Positions 52,383-61,716 of a stretch of 64,000 bases of DNA are shown in pieces. The DNA is taken from positions 124,001-188,000 of the forward strand of contig NZ_JABASV010000005.1 in the NCBI RefSeq assembly GCF_016107625.1. Reading direction: 5' to 3'. Origin of the DNA: Vreelandella alkaliphila. Lineage in GTDB: Bacteria > Pseudomonadota > Gammaproteobacteria > Pseudomonadales > Halomonadaceae. The notes beneath the pieces were generated by a model. It did not search any database. It saw only the letters and a list, made by a program, of their open reading frames with translations, and was not told the DNA's origin. The translations under genes were made by a program, and so were the position numbers. How positions within the stretch are numbered: position 1 is the first letter of the stretch; every line of letters begins with the position of its first letter.

Positions 52383-52625
52383 TTATGGTTGCTTAATGGT
52401 GTGGTTAGCCGTTGATGATGGGCTGCCCCAGTTTGTCAAGTACGCCACTAAAAACAGCGCCGTTAATGCAAACCACCAAAAGAGATTCCAGGCCAATAAA
52501 AAGGGGATGCCCATCAACATGGGTTCTATACGATTGGCTAGCATGATGATGGGACTTTCTAGCATGAAGAACCCAAGCAGCATGCCGCTATAAAGCGCTA
52601 GTTTAAGAGGAGGTAGATATTTCAT
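52383..52625 (-). CDS. DUF3311 small membrane protein
   Basis: 80 residues with two membrane helices (LALYSGMLLGFFMLESPIIMLAN and FLLAWNLFWWFALTALFLVAYLTN). This family commonly accompanies sodium:solute symporters and may be an accessory subunit. It precedes the symporter gene by 14 bases. Confidence 0.8.
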   Translation of the reverse strand: MKYLPPLKLALYSGMLLGFFMLESPIIMLANRIEPMLMGIPFLLAWNLFWWFALTALFLVAYLTNWGSPSSTANHTIKQP

Positions 52626-52949
52626 AACACGTTTGCCCTTTGTTTATGGTTTGTGTGTGAGCTTGGTTTTCAGCGCAAAGCAATCCAGCAAGAGCTATCC
52701 AACAGCAGCGTTATTAAGCGCAGCGCGGTTGCCAAGCGTTAGTGGGGCGTGAACCACTCATTTGTTGTATTTATTCGTATAGATATAACAAATAGGCGTT
52801 TTTCAAAATATCGTCAAGCCAGAATGGATAGCGAAAGCCTGCTTATTACGTATAAATTTACTAACGTGAACACAAGAAAAGCGTAGTTTTATAAACATGT
52901 TCAGTGGCGCATGCTGAGGCTATGTCTCATAGCGATGGAGCTGGACACC
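52626..52949. promoter_or_regulatory. Divergent promoter region, symporter operon / omega-aminotransferase
   Basis: AT-rich, with an imperfect inverted repeat TTTGTTGTA (52761) and TATAACAAA (52784), 14 bases apart, as a candidate operator for the GntR or RutR-like regulator. No gene in the rest. Confidence 0.45.
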
Positions 52950-54317
52950 ATGTTTGACCTACAAAACAACACTACCCCTCAGGCGTTTATTGACGAACAA
53001 AACGCTTCTCCCAGTGCGCTTAATCAGCACTATTGGATGCCGTTTAGCGCTAACCGTGATTTCCGCGCCAACCCGCGCATGATTACTGGCGCGGAAGGGC
53101 GCTATTACATCGATGACCAGGGCCGTAAGCTGTTTGATTCACTCTCTGGCTTATGGACCTGCGGCGCAGGTCATAACCGTGAAGAGATCCAAAAAGCGGT
53201 GGCGGCGCAGCTCGGCTCTCTCGACTTTGCGCCAGGTTTTCAAATTGGTCACCCGCTGGCGTTCAAACTGGCGGAAAGAGTGGCCAGCCTTACACCTGCT
53301 GGCTTGGATCATGTGTTTTTCACTAACTCTGGTTCAGAAGCCGCTGATACCTCTGTCAAAATGGCCAAGGCTTACTGGCGGCTAAAAGGTAAGCCCGAGA
53401 AGACACGCATGATTGGCCGTGCCAAGGGCTATCACGGGGTGAATATTGGTGGCACCAGCCTGGGTGGCATCGGTGGCAACCGTAAGCACTACGGCCAATT
53501 GATGGACGTTACGCATCTGCCGCACACGCTGCAGGCAGGTCACGCCTTCACCCGTGGCCAAGCCGAAACCGGCGCCGAGCTTGCTGATGCGCTGCTTGAT
53601 CAAATCGCCCTGCATGATGCATCCACCATTGCGGCGGTGATCGTTGAGCCGATGTCTGGCTCTGCTGGGGTGATTGTGCCGCCCAAAGGCTATCTGGATC
53701 GGCTGCGCGAGATCTGTACCGCCCACGATATTCTGCTGATATTCGATGAAGTGATCACTGCTTTTGGCCGCAGTGGCGCAACCACCGGCGCAGAAGCGTT
53801 TGGCGTTACGCCGGATATCATGAACGTTGCCAAGCAGATCACCAACGGCGCTATTCCTATGGGCGCGGTGATTGCTTCCAGCGAAATTTTCGACACTTTT
53901 ATGCACGCTGGTGGCGCCCAACACGCCATTGAGTTTTCCCACGGTTATACCTACAGCGCCCACCCTGTCGCTTGTGCCGCTGGCTTAGCGGCGCTTGAAA
54001 TGATGGAGCGTGACAACTTCCCTGCTCAGGTAAGTGCTATCGCGCCCGCTTTTGAGCAAAAGCTGCACGCTCTAAAAGGCCGCAATCACATTGTTGATAT
54101 TCGTAACTATGGCTTAGCGGGCGCACTTCAATTGGCGCCCCGAGATGGCGACCCCACCATTCGCCCTAGGGACGCTCATTTAGCCTTATGGGAAGCTGGG
54201 TTCTACGTGCGCTACGGCGGCGACACGCTGCAGTTTGGCCCTCCGTTTGGCTCCACAGAGGCTGAGCTAGAGCGGCTGTTTGATGCCGTTGCCACCACCC
54301 TGGATTCGTTAGCATAA
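52950..54317 (+). CDS. Omega-amino acid--pyruvate (beta-alanine) aminotransferase
   Basis: 455-residue class III PLP aminotransferase. HYWMPFSANRDFRANPRMI, LFDSLSGLWTCGAGHNREEI, FFTNSGSEAADTSVKMAKAYWR, KGYHGVNIGGTSLGGIGGNRK, LIFDEVITAFGRSGATTGAEAFG and the lysine in MNVAKQITNGAIPMGAV match known beta-alanine/omega-amino acid aminotransferases. It converts beta-alanine and pyruvate to malonate semialdehyde and alanine. The MmsA gene follows after 43 bases. Confidence 0.92.
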   Translation: MFDLQNNTTPQAFIDEQNASPSALNQHYWMPFSANRDFRANPRMITGAEGRYYIDDQGRKLFDSLSGLWTCGAGHNREEIQKAVAAQLGSLDFAPGFQIGHPLAFKLAERVASLTPAGLDHVFFTNSGSEAADTSVKMAKAYWRLKGKPEKTRMIGRAKGYHGVNIGGTSLGGIGGNRKHYGQLMDVTHLPHTLQAGHAFTRGQAETGAELADALLDQIALHDASTIAAVIVEPMSGSAGVIVPPKGYLDRLREICTAHDILLIFDEVITAFGRSGATTGAEAFGVTPDIMNVAKQITNGAIPMGAVIASSEIFDTFMHAGGAQHAIEFSHGYTYSAHPVACAAGLAALEMMERDNFPAQVSAIAPAFEQKLHALKGRNHIVDIRNYGLAGALQLAPRDGDPTIRPRDAHLALWEAGFYVRYGGDTLQFGPPFGSTEAELERLFDAVATTLDSLA

Positions 54318-54360
54318 CCGACTGATCTAAACTTCAGAGCGTTAAAAAGAGAGTTTAAAT

Positions 54361-55857
54361 ATGAGCGTTGTTTCCCATCTAATTAACGGTGAATTAATCG
54401 ACAGCCAGCGCACGCTGGACGTGACCAACCCTTCAACGGGTAAAGTGATTCGCCAAGTAGCGGACGCCAGCGCTGCCGACGTAGAGCGGGCTATTGCCGC
54501 CGCCCAAGCTGCGTTTCCCGCTTGGCGAGATACGCCACCTGCTAAGCGCGCCCAAGTGATGTACCGCTTCAAGCAACTGCTAGAGGAGCACGCTGACCGC
54601 TTGGTGCAATTGGTCAGTGAAGAGCACGGTAAAACCCCTGAAGATGCGATGGGCGAACTGAAGCGCGGCATCGAAAATGTCGAGTATGCCTGCGGTGTGC
54701 CTGAGCTATTAAAAGGTGAGTATTCCCATAACGTTGGGCCGGGCATTGATGCGTGGTCCAATTTCCAGCCATTGGGCGTAGTGGCCGGCATTACTCCGTT
54801 TAACTTCCCTGCCATGGTGCCGCTGTGGATGTATCCGATGGCGATTGCTTGCGGCAACACCTTTATTCTCAAGCCTTCGGAAAAAGACCCTTCGGCGGCG
54901 ATGGCGGTAGCCGAGCTGTTGCAAGAAGCTGGGTTGCCAAAAGGCGTGATGAATGTGGTGCACGGTAGTCGCGAAGCGGTGGAAACGCTGCTAGATGCTA
55001 AGGCCGTTAAAGCCATCTCATTTGTTGGCTCAACGCCGGTAGCGGAAGCTATCTATTCTCGTGGTTCGGCCGCTGGCAAACGCGTTCAGGCTCTGGGTGG
55101 GGCGAAGAATCATGCCGTGGTACTTCCAGACGCCGATTTGGAAAACGCCGCCAACACCCTGATGGGAGCGGCTTACGGAAGCTGTGGTGAGCGTTGCATG
55201 GCGATTTCGGTGGCGGTGTGCGTGGGTGACGAGACCGCAGATCGGTTAGTTGAAACACTGCTGCCTAAAATTGCTGAGCTCAAGGTTGGCCCTGGTACCG
55301 ATAAAGGCTTGGATATGGGCCCGCTGGTGACGGCAGAGCACCGTGACAAGGTGTTGGGCTATATCGAAGACGGCATAAAGGCAGGTGCGTCACTAGTGGC
55401 CGATGGCCGTGAGCTGAAAATCGCGGGTCATGAAGATGGCTATTTCGTTGGTGGTTGCCTGTTCGATAACGTTACTACCGAGATGCGCATTTACCAGGAA
55501 GAGATTTTCGGGCCAGTGCTGTGCGTGGTGCGGGTCGGCAGCTTAGATGATGCTATGCAATTGATTAACGACCATGAATACGGCAATGGCACCTGCCTGT
55601 TTACTCGCGATGGCGAGGCTGCTCGACGCTTTACCGATGGCATCGAAGTGGGCATGGTGGGTGTTAACGTACCGCTTCCCGTACCGGTGGCCTACCATAG
55701 CTTTGGCGGCTGGAAACGCTCGTTGTTTGGCGACCTTCACGCCTACGGCCCTGACTCTGTACGCTTCTATACCCGCCGAAAAGCGGTTTCCCAGCGCTGG
55801 CCTTCGGTGAGCGAAGCCACACGTGCCGAGTTTTCGTTTCCCACTAACCAACGTTGA
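54361..55857 (+). CDS. mmsA: CoA-acylating methylmalonate/malonate-semialdehyde dehydrogenase
   Basis: 498-residue aldehyde dehydrogenase. ITPFNFPAMVPLWMYPMAIACGNTFILKPSEKDPSA and GSCGERCMAISVAVCVG with the catalytic Cys are MmsA marks; the family lacks the general-base Glu. It converts malonate semialdehyde to acetyl-CoA, the step after the aminotransferase. Terminates at a strong hairpin. Confidence 0.93.
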   Translation: MSVVSHLINGELIDSQRTLDVTNPSTGKVIRQVADASAADVERAIAAAQAAFPAWRDTPPAKRAQVMYRFKQLLEEHADRLVQLVSEEHGKTPEDAMGELKRGIENVEYACGVPELLKGEYSHNVGPGIDAWSNFQPLGVVAGITPFNFPAMVPLWMYPMAIACGNTFILKPSEKDPSAAMAVAELLQEAGLPKGVMNVVHGSREAVETLLDAKAVKAISFVGSTPVAEAIYSRGSAAGKRVQALGGAKNHAVVLPDADLENAANTLMGAAYGSCGERCMAISVAVCVGDETADRLVETLLPKIAELKVGPGTDKGLDMGPLVTAEHRDKVLGYIEDGIKAGASLVADGRELKIAGHEDGYFVGGCLFDNVTTEMRIYQEEIFGPVLCVVRVGSLDDAMQLINDHEYGNGTCLFTRDGEAARRFTDGIEVGMVGVNVPLPVPVAYHSFGGWKRSLFGDLHAYGPDSVRFYTRRKAVSQRWPSVSEATRAEFSFPTNQR

Positions 55858-55885
55858 CGCCGTAAGCTAACTACGCCATCTTCTC

Positions 55886-55917
55886 TGCACCACTGCTCAG
55901 CGGTGGTGCACTTTTTT
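55886..55917 (+). terminator. Rho-independent terminator of the aminotransferase-mmsA unit
   Basis: TGCACCAC / GTGGTGCA stem with a 9-base loop followed by CTTTTTT. Confidence 0.9.
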
Positions 55918-55952
55918 GGTGTGCGTATCTTAGTCGTAAAGGGACGAGCAGC

Positions 55953-56573
55953 GTGGCGAGAACACAGGACGAAATTCGGCAAACCAACGTAAAAAAGATT
56001 CTTCAGGCGGCGGAGCAATTGTTTGCTGAAAAAGGCTATGCCGGAGCGTCGATGGGGGAAATTGCCCAGCTGGCTGATCTGCCCAAATCCAACGTGCACT
56101 ACTATTTTTCCACTAAAAAGGCGCTTTACCAGGAAGTGCTGCTAGCGCTGCTGGAAATCTGGAAACAGGACGCGCTGTGCTTTGAGCTTTACGACGACCC
56201 GCGAGTGGTGCTTTCTAGCTATATCCGCGCCAAAATGAATCATTCTCGCTACCGCGCTCACGGCTCGAAAATATGGGCAGCGGAAGTAATGCAGGGCGCA
56301 CCCATTCTGAAAGAGCGCCTGCGCGATAGCTTATACGAATGGGCTAAATTGAAAGAGTCAAAAATTCGCGAGTGGGTCGAGTCCGGTCAAATTAACCCCG
56401 TTGAACCGTCCTATCTCCTTTATATGATTTGGGCCTCCACCCAGCACTACGCCGACTTCGACTACCAAATCTACCTGCTTAACGACGATAAACCCTTAGA
56501 CGACCTGCAGTTTGAAAAAGCCGTGCAGTCGGTAACCTCGGTGATTTTGCGAGGGATTGGGTTGACGGCGTAG
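55953..56573 (+). CDS. TetR-family regulator, RutR-like
   Basis: 206 residues from a GTG start. HTH at about 12-60 (ILQAAEQLFAEKGYAGASMGEIAQLADLPKSNVHYYFSTKKALYQEV). The C-terminal domain with IWAAEVMQGAPIL and YLLYMIWASTQHYADFDYQI resembles RutR, the uracil sensor that controls pyrimidine use. It follows the beta-alanine degradation genes, consistent with pyrimidine-type control. Confidence 0.85.
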   Translation: MARTQDEIRQTNVKKILQAAEQLFAEKGYAGASMGEIAQLADLPKSNVHYYFSTKKALYQEVLLALLEIWKQDALCFELYDDPRVVLSSYIRAKMNHSRYRAHGSKIWAAEVMQGAPILKERLRDSLYEWAKLKESKIREWVESGQINPVEPSYLLYMIWASTQHYADFDYQIYLLNDDKPLDDLQFEKAVQSVTSVILRGIGLTA

Positions 56574-56581
56574 AGCAGTGC

Positions 56582-57040
56582 TCAATGACTGAGTTGCACA
56601 GATGTATCAAACTTATGCCGCTTTCGCGATAGTAACGTGCGGAACTTGCGCAGGTTGTCGTGGGCATAGAGCACGCTGTCGCAAAAGCGGTCGTACTCAT
56701 CTAAATCAGCGACTGCCACGATCAACACAAAATCACACTCACCCGTTACTTGATAGCACTGCTTCACTTCAGGGGCGTTGACCGCTGATGTTAAGAACTG
56801 CTGGTAGAGTAACTTGTTATCCCGCTCCATGGTGACTTCCACCACCATGTGTAGGCGCTGGCCTAAGGCATCAGGGTTGAGTAGCGCCACTTCACGCTCA
56901 ATGACTCCCGCATCGCGTAATCGATTAACCCGCTTTAAACAGGCCGAGGGGGAAAGCCCTATTTCATCCGCTAATGCTTGATTGGTCAGGCTGGAATCGC
57001 GTTGAAGCTGGTCAAGAATTCTTCGATCAATAGCGTCCAT
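56582..57040 (-). CDS. Lrp/AsnC-family regulator
   Basis: 152 residues from ATG 57040. HTH AIDRRILDQLQRDSSLTNQALADEIGLSPSACLKRVNRL (about 3-42) and a RAM effector domain ending RHKFDTSVQLSH. Divergent from the nucleoside-gate gene, so it may control it. The longer reading overlaps the divergent gene and is rejected. Confidence 0.9.
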   Translation of the reverse strand: MDAIDRRILDQLQRDSSLTNQALADEIGLSPSACLKRVNRLRDAGVIEREVALLNPDALGQRLHMVVEVTMERDNKLLYQQFLTSAVNAPEVKQCYQVTGECDFVLIVAVADLDEYDRFCDSVLYAHDNLRKFRTLLSRKRHKFDTSVQLSH

Positions 57041-57166
57041 GAAATAAGATTCTCTTTCTATGTTAATAAAGAACGAATAGTGATTGTAGGCACCGTATTG
57101 GAAAGAAGATTCTGCGTCATCTCCATTATCATAACGTTTGTTAAAACAATGGCAATGGAGGGCTTG

Positions 57167-58135
57167 ATGCGGATCACAATTCACTATTTATTGGCGGTGG
57201 TAGGTCGTGTACTGCAAGACGCGCTGCGCGTGTATGTGACATTACTCAAAATCCTGATACCTGCTTTGCTCATCGTCAAAGGGTTAGAACTACTCGGTAT
57301 GATCGAGTGGCTGGGGGCGGCATTAGCTCCTTTAATGAGCACACTCGGTTTGCCTGAACAAATGGGTGTTGTGTGGGCGGCGGCGCTCTTCACCAATTTG
57401 TACACCGCCATTGCGGTGTTTTTCCAAGTCGTCGGTGAAACGCCTTTGAGTGTTGAGCAGGTAACGGTACTGGGTGCGTTGATGCTGGTAGGGCATTCGC
57501 TTCCCGTTGAGGGAGCGGTAGCCAAGCGCGCTGGCGTACCTTGGTGGGGCACGCTGGTTCTGCGTGTGGGTGGGGCTTTACTGCTTGCTTGGTTGTTACA
57601 CTGCTTCTATTCGTATTTTGGTTTGTTGCAAGCTCCCGTTGAATTGGTCTGGCAGCCAAGTTTTTCATCAGCACCAACGCTCAGCGGTTGGGCATTGGCA
57701 CAGTTGGAAACGTTAGCGCTTATTTTTGTGATTATTTTAGCGCTGATTGTGCTCTTAAAACTTTTAAAAAGGCTGGGTCTAGAGCGTTGGATTCATCTTG
57801 GCTTGCTACCGTTGCTCAAGCTATTAGGCATTGGTCGTTCGGCAGCGAATGTGACGGTCATTGGTTTCACGCTGGGACTAAGCTATGGCGCAGGGCTGCT
57901 GATTCGTGACGTGCAAAACGGAGTGCTTAGCAAGCGCGACAGCACGCTAGCGCTGTGTTTTCTCGGCCTCTGCCATAGCGTTATAGAAGATACGCTGCTG
58001 ATTTTAATGCTTGGAGCCGATATAACGGGCATTTTATGGGCACGGCTGTTGTTTGCCGTTATTGTCACCGCGGTGATTGCCCGTTGGCCCAAAGCTGCGG
58101 TGAAAAATAAATTACTTCATCATCGCCCCAGGTAA
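57167..58135 (+). CDS. Nucleoside-recognition (Gate) domain membrane protein
   Basis: 322 residues with about eight hydrophobic helices. VWAAALFTNLYTAIAVFFQ, VGHSLPVEGAVAKRAGVPWW and VTVIGFTLGLSYGAGLLIRDVQNG plus LALCFLGLCHSVIEDTLLILMLG match Gate-domain (SpmA/YjiH-like) proteins, which are little understood transporters. I start at ATG 57167 with GGAGG before it; the longer reading runs into the Lrp gene. Convergent with phzF, overlapping by 16 bases. Confidence 0.8.
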   Translation: MRITIHYLLAVVGRVLQDALRVYVTLLKILIPALLIVKGLELLGMIEWLGAALAPLMSTLGLPEQMGVVWAAALFTNLYTAIAVFFQVVGETPLSVEQVTVLGALMLVGHSLPVEGAVAKRAGVPWWGTLVLRVGGALLLAWLLHCFYSYFGLLQAPVELVWQPSFSSAPTLSGWALAQLETLALIFVIILALIVLLKLLKRLGLERWIHLGLLPLLKLLGIGRSAANVTVIGFTLGLSYGAGLLIRDVQNGVLSKRDSTLALCFLGLCHSVIEDTLLILMLGADITGILWARLLFAVIVTAVIARWPKAAVKNKLLHHRPR

Positions 58136-58995
58136 TTAAATTCACCCCTACCCACAATGACTGCCTTACCGCCCACATTGACATAGCCAGACTTAATCTC
58201 ACCATTGGCGGCGGTGTGGATAACGCTGGGTCGCCCCATTTCAACACCCTGGTGAATCTTGCAGTGTAGGGGATCTGGCTTGAGTGACGCTAAATAGCCA
58301 GTTAAAGCTGCTGCAGCGCTGCCAGTGGCGGGGTCTTCGCAAATACTGGCGTGCATGGAGAACATACGGCTCCGTACAATCGTCTCTTCGCTGTCGCGTT
58401 GTTCCATCACATAAAGGTATATCTGCTCAGTGCCGCTGCGTGTAACGGCATCTGCCCATACTGCACCGGCGATTTGTATGTGCTCTAGAGCCGCTAGGTC
58501 GGCTAGCTCAATAAGATGAAAGGGCAGCCCGAAAGAGGCAATGATGGGATCGCCAATGACTTGGTGGATGTCTAGCCCCAGTAGCTCAACGGCAGTAAGG
58601 CGATCAATCGTGCTGCCCGTGACCATGACGGGCTGGGCGGTTTTGAATGTTGCTGTATTTTTTTCATAATTAACCGCTAATTCGCCGACAGGTGGCTGTA
58701 GCACAATGCCCTGCTCGCGGTTGACGAGGTTTAACTCCGCTAGTAGATGCGCGGTACCTACCGTGGGGTGGCCAGCAAACTGCAGCTCAGCCGTCGGTGT
58801 AAAAATCCGCATAGGGTAGTGATTAGCCGTCGTCGCCGCGCCTAAAAATACCGTTTCAGCCAAGTTAAGTTCATTGGCAATTGCCTGCATAGTGCTGGTT
58901 TCAAGCTCATCGGCATCTAAAAAAACTGCCAACTGATTGCCCGAAAAAGGCTTATCGGTAAACACATCCAACAGGTAATACTCAGCAGTTTTCAT
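58120..58995 (-). CDS. PhzF family isomerase/epimerase-like protein
   Basis: 291 residues. Start LLDVFTDKPFSGNQLAVF, AGHPTVGTAHLLAE with the substrate region, and SICEDPATGSAAAALTGYL with the DPATGS motif are defining features; the conserved catalytic Glu is in ELNLAETVFL. PhzF-like proteins form a diverse group and the substrate is unknown. Starts 14 bases inside the DUF1127 gene end. Confidence 0.88.
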   Translation of the reverse strand: MKTAEYYLLDVFTDKPFSGNQLAVFLDADELETSTMQAIANELNLAETVFLGAATTANHYPMRIFTPTAELQFAGHPTVGTAHLLAELNLVNREQGIVLQPPVGELAVNYEKNTATFKTAQPVMVTGSTIDRLTAVELLGLDIHQVIGDPIIASFGLPFHLIELADLAALEHIQIAGAVWADAVTRSGTEQIYLYVMEQRDSEETIVRSRMFSMHASICEDPATGSAAAALTGYLASLKPDPLHCKIHQGVEMGRPSVIHTAANGEIKSGYVNVGGKAVIVGRGEFNYLGR

Positions 58996-59182
58996 AGGAA
59001 CCTCTTTTGCATGACGAGTGCTGCCAAAACGGTTTACAACCCTCTTTTTGCGCCTGGGTGCGAGTGATTCCAATATCTTCCAGCAGTCGGTCATCAAGGG
59101 TTAGTAGCTGACGGCGGCTACGACGGCGTTGATGATAGTGACGTAACTGACAGCGAATTTGGGCGAGACTGAAGCGTGGCAT
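58982..59182 (-). CDS. DUF1127 small Arg-rich protein
   Basis: 66 residues, with LRHYHQRRRSRRQLLTLDDRLLEDIGITRTQAQKEG, the DUF1127 YjiS-like motif (LLTLDDRLLEDIGI). Known DUF1127 members often bind RNA or have regulatory roles. Overlaps phzF and is probably co-transcribed. GC-rich Arg cluster. Confidence 0.85.
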   Translation of the reverse strand: MPRFSLAQIRCQLRHYHQRRRSRRQLLTLDDRLLEDIGITRTQAQKEGCKPFWQHSSCKRGSYENC

Positions 59183-59238
59183 AGCGGTTCTCCTTGATGA
59201 CGATGTGCTCCACCAGATTACGCAGCCATGCTAGGTCA

Positions 59239-59321
59239 ATACAGATATAGGCTTTTCTATTTTCAAGATACAGATGGTATATGTTATACCTCTGTATGGT
59301 TGCTGGGCAGGGTATCTGTAT
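59239..59321. promoter_or_regulatory. Four ATACAGA boxes upstream of the MocR gene
   Basis: ATACAGATA (59239-59247), ATACAGATGGTATA (59268-59281), its inverted partner TATACCTCTGTAT (59285-59297), and TATCTGTAT (59313-59321). The middle pair forms a nearly perfect palindrome. The array lies in the divergent gap between DUF1127-phzF and the MocR gene, as a MocR operator would. Confidence 0.65.
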
Positions 59322-59394
59322 TGTTTTTAAAACGTCTTCAAGAACGTTTTGAAGAGCGATTTTAAAAGCATTTCAAAGATAGAGGGCTGGAGTC

Positions 59395-60837
59395 ATGACG
59401 CGCTACGAAGAGGTCGCTTGTATTTTGCGGGAGCGAATTGAGCACGGTATTTACCGCGTGGGCGATCGCCTGCCTTCTATTCGAGCGGTATGTCAGGAGC
59501 TTGATGTCAGTATCTCGACGGCTCAGGAAGCCTATCGGCAACTGATGGATGTGTCGCTGATCGAATCACGGCCGAAATCGGGCTACTTTGTACTTCCAAG
59601 CAGAGTGCCTGCGGTGCTGCCTTCTGTCTCTCGTCCTGCGCAGTGCCCGCTGGATGTCTCCCAATGGGATCAAGTATTAGAGCTGGTCGCTACCGAGCGT
59701 GACGATAGTCGGCTACTGCTTGGGCGCGGTGTGCCGAACCTGGCTTATGAAACGCTTAAGCCGCTGTCGAAAATACTGGCGGGGCTGCACCGTAAGAACG
59801 ATCTGAATGGCTTTAACTACGACAAACTGAGTGGTAGCCCCGAGCTGCGTCAGCAGGTAGCGCGGCTGGCCATTGCCTCCGGCTGTTTGCTGCACCCGGA
59901 TGACATCATGATCACCACCGGCTGCCAGGAAGCATTGTCGATAGCGCTGCGCACCCTTACTCAGCCTGGCGACGTGGTGGCCGTGGACTCGCCTAGCTTT
60001 TACGGCACCATGCAGATCCTAAAAGCCAATGGTCTAAAAGCGTTGGAGATTCCTACTGATCCGCAAACGGGCATTAGTTTGGAAGCGTTGGAAATGGCGC
60101 TGGAGCAGTGGCCGATCCGTGCCATCCAGGTCACTCCGACGTATAACAATCCGCTGGGCTACACCATGAGCGAGGCGCGCAAACAGGCGCTGTTTCAACT
60201 CGCCCAACGCTTCGACGTGGCCATCATTGAAGACGATATCTACGGTGATCTCTCCTATACCCACCCAAGGCCGTTGACGGTGAAGTCTTTCGATGACGAT
60301 GGGCGGGTGCTGTTATGCAGTGGCTTTTCGAAAACGGTGGGGCCAGGGTTACGAGTGGGTTGGCTGGCGCCGGGGTGTTATCGAGATAAGGCGCTGCATA
60401 TGAAGTATGTCTCTACCGGTGCCTCGGCCACATTGCCGCAGTTGGCGGTGGCGGAGTTTGTCGCCAAAGGCCACTACGAGCGTCACCTTCGCTATGTTAC
60501 CCGCCAATATCAGCGCCAACGGGACATCATGATCAACTGGGTGCAGCGCTATTTTCCAGAAGGCGCGGGCATCAGTTATCCGCAAGGCAGTTTTTTGCTA
60601 TGGGTGGAGTTACCTGCCGCCGTGGACTGCGTACGTCTTAATGAACGCTTAGCCAAGCGCGCCATCCATGTGGCTCCTGGCTCGCTATTTTCAGCCTCGG
60701 GCAAGTTTCGCCAGTGTTTGCGACTTAACTACGCATTTACGCTAACACCGGCCATTGAAGATGCCGTGCGCACCGTGGGAGAACTCGCCACCGAAATGGT
60801 GGAGGAGGCACAGCGGTATGAGGTATCGCTAAGTTAA
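59395..60837 (+). CDS. MocR-type PLP-dependent regulator or aminotransferase (GntR-HTH fusion)
   Basis: 480 residues. N-terminal GntR HTH (about 3-65: VACILRERIEHGIYRVGDRLPSIRAVCQELDVSISTAQEAYRQLM) and aminotransferase domain with NPLGYTMSEARKQ, IIEDDIYGDLSYTHPRP and the PLP lysine in CSGFSKTVGPGLRVGW. Because these enzymes usually sense an amino compound and repress or activate the neighbouring gene, a target in the divergent DUF1127-phzF unit is likely. Ends 4 bases into the convergent pcs gene. Confidence 0.88.
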   Translation: MTRYEEVACILRERIEHGIYRVGDRLPSIRAVCQELDVSISTAQEAYRQLMDVSLIESRPKSGYFVLPSRVPAVLPSVSRPAQCPLDVSQWDQVLELVATERDDSRLLLGRGVPNLAYETLKPLSKILAGLHRKNDLNGFNYDKLSGSPELRQQVARLAIASGCLLHPDDIMITTGCQEALSIALRTLTQPGDVVAVDSPSFYGTMQILKANGLKALEIPTDPQTGISLEALEMALEQWPIRAIQVTPTYNNPLGYTMSEARKQALFQLAQRFDVAIIEDDIYGDLSYTHPRPLTVKSFDDDGRVLLCSGFSKTVGPGLRVGWLAPGCYRDKALHMKYVSTGASATLPQLAVAEFVAKGHYERHLRYVTRQYQRQRDIMINWVQRYFPEGAGISYPQGSFLLWVELPAAVDCVRLNERLAKRAIHVAPGSLFSASGKFRQCLRLNYAFTLTPAIEDAVRTVGELATEMVEEAQRYEVSLS

Positions 60838-61622
60838 AACGCTTCTTGAACGGTACGCCATACGCACATACCAATGAAGTAAACGGATGCAATGCCCCAT
60901 CCCCATAGAGCCCAGGCGGCATGCGCGGGGCTGGAGAGCACCAGTGACGTTGCACAGGCGCACCATAATAGCGTGACGGCGATATTGAGTGGCATGAACT
61001 GACGAACACGAAACGGATGCAGGAACTTCATCTTGGTCACGGTAAGAATGGCGAGAAAAACGATAGATGCAAAGGTGATGAAGGGCGGTAAATCGAGAAT
61101 ATAAAAATAGGCCGCAGCAATGTTCCAGGCAGCAGGAAAGCCAACAAAGTAATTATCCTGGCTTTTCATATTAGTGTTGCAGAAACAGAACATCGATGAC
61201 AGCAGAATGATAAACACTGACAGCAATTCGAAATTGGGCGGTAACTCTATAAAGAAGTAAATGAACAGAGCGGGAATAAATGCCCAGGTTAGATAATCGA
61301 TGACCATATCAAGCGTCGAGCCATCGAAGTGGGGCAGGATGGTTTTTACTTCATACTTACGCGCCAGAGTGCCATCGAAACCATCGACCATCATCGCCGC
61401 GCCAAGCCATAGTAAGCAGGCGACTGGATTGTTGTCGATCAGCGAGAGCAGCGCCATTGTGCCGAGCAGTACGCCGCTGGCCGTGAATATATGCACGCTC
61501 CAAGCTTTCCATATCGAAGCGCGGGATTCTGTGTGAGAAGAGAGCGTTTGGACCACGTTGACCCCATTGGGAACGTGATGTCCCCTTGCTGTTCGGTGTA
61601 TAGATGAGTGTGTAAAAATCAT
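60834..61622 (-). CDS. pcs: Phosphatidylcholine synthase (CDP-alcohol phosphatidyltransferase family)
   Basis: 262 residues with about eight helices. The catalytic CDP-alcohol motif is DGFDGTLARKYEVKTILPHFDGSTLDMVID, with D-G-x-x-A-R, G-x-x-x-D and final D. CNTNMKSQDNYFVGFPAAWNIAAAYFYIL matches Pcs. Uses choline and CDP-diacylglycerol to make phosphatidylcholine in the membrane. The exact start among the first 20 codons is uncertain. Confidence 0.85.
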   Translation of the reverse strand: MIFTHSSIHRTARGHHVPNGVNVVQTLSSHTESRASIWKAWSVHIFTASGVLLGTMALLSLIDNNPVACLLWLGAAMMVDGFDGTLARKYEVKTILPHFDGSTLDMVIDYLTWAFIPALFIYFFIELPPNFELLSVFIILLSSMFCFCNTNMKSQDNYFVGFPAAWNIAAAYFYILDLPPFITFASIVFLAILTVTKMKFLHPFRVRQFMPLNIAVTLLWCACATSLVLSSPAHAAWALWGWGIASVYFIGMCVWRTVQEAF

Positions 61623-61716
61623 ACCCTACTACAAGACGGCACCCAGCGAATACGTAGGCCGGCCATCTGGGCATGGCACGTTTGTGCAAAAAGTATAGTG
61701 TCTTGTGCCTCTGTTG

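Noticed and set aside
53382..53963. 193-residue antisense reading inside the omega-aminotransferase gene
   Set aside because: Shadow of a gene with clear PLP motifs on the other strand.
56978..57166. N-terminal extension of the nucleoside-gate protein
   Set aside because: It overlaps the divergent Lrp gene and promoter; ATG 57167 has a strong ribosome site.
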